A DNA stretch of 64,000 nt from Planctomycetota bacterium (GTDB lineage Bacteria > Planctomycetota > MHYJ01 > JACQXL01), in assembly GCA_016235865.1 (NCBI GenBank), contig JACRIK010000003.1, positions 1-64,000 of the forward strand. The letters run 5' to 3'. A program made the translations under genes and the position numbers. The notes below the pieces were generated by a model, which ran no database searches, had not been told where the DNA came from, and worked only from the letters and a program-made list of their open reading frames with translations. Below are positions 59,171-64,000 of the stretch, one piece after another. The first letter of the stretch is position 1. Each line of letters opens with the position of its first letter.

Positions 59171-59225
59171 ACGCGCCGTAGGCCGGAAGAAAGACCTGGC
59201 TGATATCGAAGCCCTGGGCGAATAA
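59082..59225 (+). pseudogene. Remnant of an AbiEii/MNT-like nucleotidyltransferase toxin gene
   Basis: An overlapping frame ends with KRAVGRKKDLADIEALGE and a stop at 59223-59225. This is the C-terminal signature of nucleotidyltransferases paired with the small protein above (usually NKRAxGRPKDLADLEALG). The rest of the toxin (about 150-200 residues with the GSxxxG active site) is missing. The C-terminus follows the antitoxin-like gene directly, as expected of an internal deletion of the toxin. Confidence 0.7.
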
Positions 59226-59231
59226 CTAAGG

Positions 59232-59322
59232 AAAATAGAACCACACATTCTGGCGCCAAGGCGCCATCAGTGCAAGCAGATTACTCAGATTCCGCAGATT
59301 AATCGGTGTAATCTGTTGTGGC
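59232..59322. repeat. Dispersed AACCACA/AATCTGT repeat and GGCGCC palindrome
   Basis: GAACCACACATTCTGGCGCC and AAGGCGCCATCA are followed by CAGATTACTCAGATTCCGCAGATTAATCGG and AATCTGTTGTGG, i.e. the same family as at 58921 and 60128, with a GGCGCC palindrome inserted. Each segment is at most partially conserved. Confidence 0.65.
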
Positions 59323-59327
59323 AATGC

Positions 59328-59356
59328 TTGACATCTCAGACTGAATTTGATAGATA
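59328..59356 (+). promoter_or_regulatory. Leaderless promoter of the 59365 gene
   Basis: TTGACA (59328-59333), 17-base spacer, TAGATA (59351-59356), and the ATG at 59365. The region around the -35 (TTGACATCTCAGAC) is like that at 58950 (TTGACATCCCAGAC). Confidence 0.65.
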
Positions 59357-59364
59357 GTCACAAT

Positions 59365-60129
59365 ATGGGCAGCATTCTTCTCAAACATTATATTATTACT
59401 TGCCTCGCCTTATTATTATTCGCATTTCAAAATGGCTGCGATGTTCGTGTCAATAATCCTGAGTTGGTGACAAACATTGGCGCTTCCTTTGAAACACAAG
59501 GCAAATACGAGAAAGCTCTAAGGCACTATAATATGGCCATCCAATCTAACCCGAATTATTCTCTTGCCTGGGTTAATAAAGGAGGCGTGCTTTTAAAGTT
59601 AAACCGTCCTAAAGAATCACTTGAAGCCACCAATAAAGCCCTTGAACTTAATCCGAATAATTCCAAGGTTTGGGTTAATAAAGGAAATGCCTTTTGCATG
59701 TTAAATAACAGTGACGAAGCGCTTAAGGCATTTGATAAAGCCATTGAAATTGACCCTAAAAATGCTGATGCATGGTATAATAAAGGAGATACCTTGGGGC
59801 AATCAAGTCGTTTTGAAGAAGCGCTCGAGGCCTTTAATACAGCCCTTAAAATCAACCCTAACGATTTCGGGGCATGGATAGGCAAGGGCACTTCTTTAGG
59901 AATGTTAGAGCGTTATGAAGAAGCTCTCAATGCTTTTGACAGAGCAATTAAAATCAACCCCAAATTCGCTATGGCTTGGTCCAACAGAGGGTCTGCTTTG
60001 TTAAAACTAAACCGTTTTAACGAAGCGATTACGTCATTCAACAAAGCTATTCAATTAAACCCGTCGCTTGAAAAACCATTAAGACCCAGAATCAACGAGG
60101 CAAAAGAAAAGGCGAAAGAAAGAAAATAG
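59365..60129 (+). CDS. TPR-repeat lipoprotein
   Basis: A 254-residue protein with a hydrophobic N-terminus (YIITCLALLLFAF) and a possible lipidated Cys (FQNGCDV). Six TPR motifs of 34 residues follow (about 30-240), each with the pattern AWVNKGxxLxxLxRxxEALxAFxKAIEIxPxx. TPR arrays bind proteins, so it is probably a periplasmic or membrane-bound adaptor. The ATG at 59365 is chosen because it lies 8 bases after a -10 element and directly precedes the signal; an in-frame TTG at 59347 would be earlier. No ribosome-binding site. Confidence 0.83.
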   Translation: MGSILLKHYIITCLALLLFAFQNGCDVRVNNPELVTNIGASFETQGKYEKALRHYNMAIQSNPNYSLAWVNKGGVLLKLNRPKESLEATNKALELNPNNSKVWVNKGNAFCMLNNSDEALKAFDKAIEIDPKNADAWYNKGDTLGQSSRFEEALEAFNTALKINPNDFGAWIGKGTSLGMLERYEEALNAFDRAIKINPKFAMAWSNRGSALLKLNRFNEAITSFNKAIQLNPSLEKPLRPRINEAKEKAKERK

Positions 60130-60212
60130 AACCACAGATTACTCTGATTTCGCTATCGCGGTCACTACGGTGTTCACCGGATTAATCTGCGAAATCTGTG
60201 TAATCTGTGGTT
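60128..60212. repeat. Dispersed repeat pair, AACCACAGATTAC against GTAATCTGTGGTT
   Basis: GAACCACAGATTACTCTGATTT starts it (60128 onward) and AAATCTGTGTAATCTGTGGTT closes it (60191-60212): an inverted pair around about 40 bases. It separates the TPR gene from the DHH-family gene. Confidence 0.75.
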
Positions 60213-60228
60213 AATTAAGGAGGTCATT

Positions 60229-61122
60229 ATGCGCATATTTACACGCGGAGATTTGGACGGTTTTGCCTGTTCGGTCCTGGTCACCACCATGGAAAGCGTC
60301 AAGGAGATAATGTTTGTCCATCCCAAGGACGCCCAGGACGGCCGGTTCGAGGCGACCAGCGAGGATATCCTGGTCAACCTGCCCTATGTCAAGGGCTGCG
60401 GCCTGTGGTTCGACCATCACATCTCCGAAGAAAAGAAACTCAAGGATATGAAGGGCTTTAAAGGCGCCTATGCCGTGGCCCCCAGCGCGGCCCGGGTGGT
60501 TTACAACTATTATCGCTCGCCTAAACTCGACGCCTACAAAGAAATGCTCCACGACATCGACCGGTTTGACAGCGGACAGTTGACTACCGAAGACGTGGTT
60601 AACCCCAAGGGCTGGATTCTGCTGGGTTATACCCTGGACCCGCGCTCAGGCCTGGGCCCGGAATTCCAGAAATACTTCCGCTGGCTGGTGGAATATGTCA
60701 AGGAGGTGCCGCTCGATAAGGTGCTGGAGCACCGCGAGGTCAAGAAACGGATTGACAAACTCCGGGCTGAACAGGCCGAGTTCACCCAGATATTAAAGGA
60801 ACACGCCAAGCAGGACGGCAATGTGGTCCTGACCGACCTGCGCCATCTGAACAATGTCCCGACCGGCAACCGGTTCCTGGTCTACACCATGTTCCCTGAG
60901 GCCAATGCCGAGGTGCGGATATTCTGGGGCAAGGCCAAGCAGAACGTGGTCATTGCCTGCGGGCACAGCATCTTCAACCGGACCTGTAAGGCCAATGTCG
61001 GCCGGATGCTGGCCGAATACGGGGGCGGCGGCCATACCGGCGCCGGCACCTGCCAGGTGCCTGTGGAAAAGTCCGAGCAGGTCATAAAGGAAATCATACA
61101 AAGATTAAAAGAAAATAAATAA
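60229..61122 (+). CDS. DHH-family phosphoesterase (exopolyphosphatase-like)
   Basis: A 297-residue protein of the DHH superfamily. Motif I is TRGDLDGFACSVL (residues 5-17), motif II/III WFDHHISEE (DHH at 63-65), and the C-terminal DHHA1 glycine motif is YGGGGHTGAGTCQV (265-275). Such enzymes hydrolyse polyphosphate, nanoRNA, pAp or c-di-AMP with Mn2+; the subfamily here has a short DHH part, closest to exopolyphosphatase-like proteins. Substrate unproven. AAGGAGG lies seven bases before the ATG. Followed by the gene-free zone. Confidence 0.88.
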   Translation: MRIFTRGDLDGFACSVLVTTMESVKEIMFVHPKDAQDGRFEATSEDILVNLPYVKGCGLWFDHHISEEKKLKDMKGFKGAYAVAPSAARVVYNYYRSPKLDAYKEMLHDIDRFDSGQLTTEDVVNPKGWILLGYTLDPRSGLGPEFQKYFRWLVEYVKEVPLDKVLEHREVKKRIDKLRAEQAEFTQILKEHAKQDGNVVLTDLRHLNNVPTGNRFLVYTMFPEANAEVRIFWGKAKQNVVIACGHSIFNRTCKANVGRMLAEYGGGGHTGAGTCQVPVEKSEQVIKEIIQRLKENK

Positions 61123-61185
61123 CTGTGCAGTGAAAACAAGGTAAAATAACCATCTATAACTGATTCAAAGCCGATTTAGTCCCCA

Positions 61186-61471
61186 CATCCGTGCAGATTG
61201 ACACCCTTAATCCACAGGACTAACATTCGTATCCCTGCGGACTGACACCCGTATCCCTGTGGACTAACACCCTTAGCCCTGCGGAGTCAGATTCGTATCC
61301 CTGTGGACTAACACCCTTAACCCTGCGGAGTCAGATTCGTATCCCTGTGGATTAACACCCTTAGTCCTGCGGAGTCAGGTTCGTATCCCTGTGGATTAAC
61401 ACCCGTATCCCTGCGGACTAATACCCGTATGCCTGTGAATTAATACCCTTATGCCTGTGGAATAAGGGTCA
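61186..61471. repeat. Tandem array F, 13 units of 22 bp in alternating types
   Basis: Units run every 22 bases from 61186 to 61471 without slippage. Two types alternate in the middle: type 1 TATCCCTGTGGACTAACACC and type 2 TAGCCCTGCGGAGTCAGATT, so a 44-bp higher-order repeat is present (61252-61427). Outer units are closer to type 1. Confidence 0.9.
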
Positions 61472-61618
61472 TATTCTACACCCTTTACAGATAGGGGGTA
61501 GGGGATATACGGTTAGGGGGGTAGTGGGGAGGGGGTGGGGAGTGGGGGTACTTTCGGAAAAATACGGATGTTTTGGGCAAAACTGGCTAAAAATCGAGGG
61601 AAATGGCCGTTTTCAGCC

Positions 61619-61882
61619 GGTATAACCTTAAGGTTACGAGTTATAATCTTAAGATTACAGGTTATAATCTTGAGATTACGAGTTATAATCTTGAGATTAT
61701 GGGTTATAATCTTAAGATTACAGGTTATAATCTTGAGATTACGAGTTATAATCTTGAGATTATGGGTTATAATCTTGAGATTACAAGTTATAATCTTGAG
61801 ATTACAGGTTATAATCTTGCGGAGCCGCAGCGGAGTCCCGATGACCATCGGGGAGGTTACGGCTTATAACCTTGAGGTTATG
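61619..61882. repeat. Tandem array G, 21-bp units with a palindromic core
   Basis: Ten units of 21 bases from 61619, core GTTATAATCTTGAGATTACG. TAATCTTAAGATTA or TAATCTTGAGATTA is a 14-bp dyad in most units; the first unit has TAACCTTAAGGTTA. Units 2-4 (61640-61702) and 5-7 (61703-61765) are identical, a recent 63-bp duplication. An unrelated 30-40 base GC-rich piece interrupts unit 10 (about 61820-61858), after which TAACCTTGAGGTTA resumes. Confidence 0.92.
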
Positions 61883-62092
61883 GGTTATATTCTTATGGCT
61901 ACGACCCACCGTCATACGACGGGGTAAACTCCGGGAGTCCCTCACGGGATTCGTTGCTACTTTCCCGTTAGGGACGCCTACCTACCAGCCCCGTTACGCC
62001 CGTCTGACCGTGCCATTCGGGCAGGTCGGGACGGAGTAGGCAGGGACTACCTTGCCGATGGAGGGCCACAAGATGGTATTGCCAGCCCAATG

Positions 62093-63211
62093 TTATTCTG
62101 ACAGATAAAGAATATTGCGGAATGATGCCTTGCATTTTTCAGCGCTTAAGGCCGGCAATCCTTTGAATCGGGTCTGCTTTCCTTCGGGGATGTTAGCCTC
62201 AAATTGTAATTCGCCGTTTAAATAACATGAAACCTTTTCTCCTTTTATCATAAACCTCAAGTTATTCCAATCACCGGCTTTGAATGTATCGGGCAACGCC
62301 CGGTCGGCCAGCCGGCTTAGGTTTGGAACCGCTTCACCCCTGGATGAATACCTAAACAGACAGATGCTGTTTTCCCGGATAGCATACCAATAAAACGTAT
62401 GGTCGTAATCAATCACAGCAAAGGCAATACCGAAAAACTGGTCGCCCGGCGTTTCTTCCAGCCGGACATCCAGGGAAATCACATAATTCCCCTCCAGCAC
62501 TCGGGTGTGCTGAAGCTGGATCATTCCCGGCTCCAAATTACCGCCGGTGATGGCGCCATTTTCTACTTTCCACCAGGCCTTCTTGGAGATATCCCATCCG
62601 TCCAGGTTATCGCCGTTAAATAAGGGATCCATAAGGTTTTTTTCCTCGTTCATAAGGTTCATCCGGAACAGGTTTAACTGTTCGGTGATTTCTTTTCGGT
62701 CTGGTTCCATAGCGGATAGGCGTTCCATAAGACCAAGCAGGTATTCATTGGCGCTCTGCGGGTATTTGCCGGCCAGGTCCAGGAATTTGGTCATGTATTT
62801 AGCGTTCATCTCGTCGAATTCGGAACTGATTTTGCCGTATTCATTCAGATAAGTTATGATTTTAGCTGAAAGTTTGGCTTGGGCATCGCTGCGTTTTTCC
62901 ATTTTTTCCAGCAGTTCGCTGGCCTTGGTAAAATCCTTGGCGGCCTCGGCCATTTCTTTCATCTGCCAGAAGAATACACCCCGCTCAAAATAAGCGTCCG
63001 GGAAGTCAGGCGCCTCGTCGATGGCTTTCTGGAATAATCCCAGCGCGGCCGGATAGTTCTTTTTCTGGACCTGTTCTTTGGCTTTTTTGAAATAAATCTG
63101 GGCCGATTCCTCGTCCGGGAAGACGTTCAGAATAAAAAATAACCCGATGGCCAGCGGGCTGAGCCAGCGCAAAAACATTCTATCTGGTATCTGTCTCATA
63201 ATCCAGTTCAC
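62093..63211 (-). CDS. TPR and DUF1080 (LamG-like) secreted protein
   Basis: A 372-residue protein. A signal anchor (about residues 12-32: FLRWLSPLAIGLFFILNVF) is followed by TPR-type helices (about 34-105: AQIYFKKAKEQVQKKNYPAALGLFQKAIDEAPDFPDAYFERG), a helical part, and a C-terminal DUF1080 domain (about 195-370; DPLFNGDNLDGWDISKKAWWKVENGAITGG). DUF1080 is a concanavalin-like fold found in planctomycete glycan-degrading proteins. The start could be the GTG at 63211, overlapping the upstream stop (GTGA), or the ATG at 63199; no clear ribosome-binding site settles it. Confidence 0.83.
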   Translation of the reverse strand: MNWIMRQIPDRMFLRWLSPLAIGLFFILNVFPDEESAQIYFKKAKEQVQKKNYPAALGLFQKAIDEAPDFPDAYFERGVFFWQMKEMAEAAKDFTKASELLEKMEKRSDAQAKLSAKIITYLNEYGKISSEFDEMNAKYMTKFLDLAGKYPQSANEYLLGLMERLSAMEPDRKEITEQLNLFRMNLMNEEKNLMDPLFNGDNLDGWDISKKAWWKVENGAITGGNLEPGMIQLQHTRVLEGNYVISLDVRLEETPGDQFFGIAFAVIDYDHTFYWYAIRENSICLFRYSSRGEAVPNLSRLADRALPDTFKAGDWNNLRFMIKGEKVSCYLNGELQFEANIPEGKQTRFKGLPALSAEKCKASFRNILYLSE

Positions 63212-64000
63212 TTCAGGAGCTTGATATCCTTAAACCGCACCTGGCAAAGCTGGGCCCAAATGGCCAGGACGCCGCCGCAGACCTCGGTCCGATATTCAAT
63301 CACCAGGTTATTATTGATATATATGCGGTATAAATCACCTTGCGAGATTTCCACCTTCAACTGGTTCCACTCGCCTTTCTTGTAATTATCAGGCAGGGGT
63401 TTGGTGCTGAATTCCTTGCGCTCCTTATTAACGACACCAACTAATTTAACCACTTTTTCGTCCACCACGGATATACCCCGGGTATTCATGCCGGTCCGAT
63501 CACCCAGCATAATACCGGCCGAATACGGCCCGGGCCGGCTTTCCAGGGTTTCGTCAACTCGGAAGTCCAAAGCGACGGTAAAATCACCTTCCAACCATAA
63601 ATCTTTCCGGCGATTGCCGGAGCCTTTATTAAGCAGTTTGGCCACCAAAATATTGCCGTCTTCTATGTCCCAGTCATTCGGGTTTTCGGGCAGCCAGTCC
63701 GCGGCCAGCTCACCCATCGGCAGCGGCTTCCAGCGCGGCAGGAAGACGCCCTGAACTATCTCGTCGTACATCTTTTTCGCCTCGGAGTTTTTGGGGTCCA
63801 GCTTAAGGATCCGTTTGAGCGCCTGTTCGGAGAAAAAATTATCCTTGGCCCGGTTTTTCCTGGTGAAACCCAGTAACTGTTTGATATATTCCTGCTCAAT
63901 CGCCCGGCCCTCGGTTTCTATTAACTTGCTGCTGGGGTCTTCCGCTTTCAGTTTATTCAGGATTTCCTCGGCTTTCTTCTTGAGCTGAATCAGGACCAAG
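63208..64000 (-). CDS. DUF1080-containing protein, N-terminus outside the window
   Basis: An open frame runs to the window end, so the N-terminus is missing. The visible 263 residues begin with a charged helical repeat-like part (about 1-80, TPR-like: FFSEQALKRILKLDPKNSEAKKMYDEIV) and continue with a DUF1080-like domain (about 95-263; ADWLPENPNDWDIEDGNILVA, GDFTVALDFRVDE, YKKGEWNQLKVEISQGDLYRIYINNN). It is followed by the next DUF1080 gene with a stop-start overlap, so both belong to one operon and are related by domain type. Confidence 0.8.
   Translation of the reverse strand, partial: LVLIQLKKKAEEILNKLKAEDPSSKLIETEGRAIEQEYIKQLLGFTRKNRAKDNFFSEQALKRILKLDPKNSEAKKMYDEIVQGVFLPRWKPLPMGELAADWLPENPNDWDIEDGNILVAKLLNKGSGNRRKDLWLEGDFTVALDFRVDETLESRPGPYSAGIMLGDRTGMNTRGISVVDEKVVKLVGVVNKERKEFSTKPLPDNYKKGEWNQLKVEISQGDLYRIYINNNLVIEYRTEVCGGVLAIWAQLCQVRFKDIKLLK

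Larger units (their letters stand above)
61123..62092. other. 970-base gene-free region between convergent genes
   Basis: Contains tandem arrays F and G (see separate entries), a G-rich stretch with GGGGAGGGGGTGGGGAGTGG at 61523-61547, and GC-rich palindromic debris at 61900-62050 (CCCGTTAGGGAC, GGGCAGGTCGGGACGG). Two long frames across array G, one on each strand, are products of the repeat and have no ribosome-binding site. Confidence 0.85.

Noticed and set aside
61513-61927. Long open frames on both strands over array G
   Set aside because: A 21-bp unit keeps any frame open with a seven-residue period; there is no ribosome-binding site, and both strands are equally open.
1-64000. tRNA or rRNA genes
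   Set aside because: No cloverleaf with GGTTC-AnTCC and CCA-like ends or rRNA segment was found by eye; a tRNAscan run would be decisive.

Overview
The window looks like a chromosomal segment of an uncultured, anaerobic Gram-negative bacterium, most likely Planctomycetota or a PVC relative. The case rests on several features: DUF1080 proteins with TPRs, DUF3568 and HEAT-repeat proteins, a Ser/Thr kinase fused to a formylglycine-generating-enzyme-like domain, a TonB receptor plus MCE and GT9 proteins (outer membrane), and a MetVF/HdrA/MvhD cluster typical of Wood-Ljungdahl organisms. The phylum is inferred; no rRNA or tRNA gene was seen.

Layout. 1-20 kb: mostly secreted or lipoprotein genes of unknown role (7-bladed YVTN propeller, HEAT repeats, HEAT+VWA, LolA-like/ChaN fusion, paired FMN split-barrel lipoproteins), a Cas4-like nuclease and a large UbiA prenyltransferase. 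20-32 kb: housekeeping and envelope genes. The leftward ispG-kinase-rlmB unit and the rightward rpmF-plsX unit diverge from overlapping promoters; DUF3568, MCE, GT9 and a three-domain glycosyltransferase/acetyltransferase/methyltransferase gene follow. 32.3-33.5 kb: gene-free, holding three tandem-repeat arrays. 33.5-39.4 kb: a 7-repeat RCC1 protein, an Ig-like secreted protein and a B12-riboswitch-controlled TonB receptor. 39.7-45.9 kb: a leftward operon cobC-cobU-cobT-cobS-btuF-btuC-btuD headed by a second cobalamin riboswitch with an intrinsic terminator. 45.9-52.6 kb: a leftward operon hdrA-mvhD-metV-metF, in which HdrA is a 1494-residue multi-flavin fusion. 52.7-55.9 kb: feoB and a DtxR/FeoA regulator, separated by a GxxExxY gene bounded by inverted repeats. 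56-64 kb: a YdeI-like protein, a large repeat protein, a decayed toxin-antitoxin pair, a TPR lipoprotein, a DHH phosphoesterase, a 970-base gene-free zone with two arrays, and two DUF1080 proteins.

How it fits together. The cobalamin genes import and finish corrinoids (nucleotide loop only; no corrin-ring genes here). Methyl transfer in the Wood-Ljungdahl pathway needs a corrinoid protein, and the neighbouring MetF/MetV/HdrA/MvhD set would make the methyl-THF that feeds it, possibly by flavin-based electron bifurcation. FeoB/DtxR would supply and sense iron for the many Fe-S clusters.

Most unusual: (1) seven unrelated-sequence tandem arrays all with a 21- or 22-bp period, five of them between convergent genes; two have palindromic units with paired changes that keep the dyad. 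(2) Dispersed palindromic repeats that have entered reading frames (hdrA and the glycosyltransferase fusion) and are translated through. (3) Several genes without a Shine-Dalgarno sequence that sit 6-8 bases after a good -35/-10 promoter, implying leaderless mRNAs.
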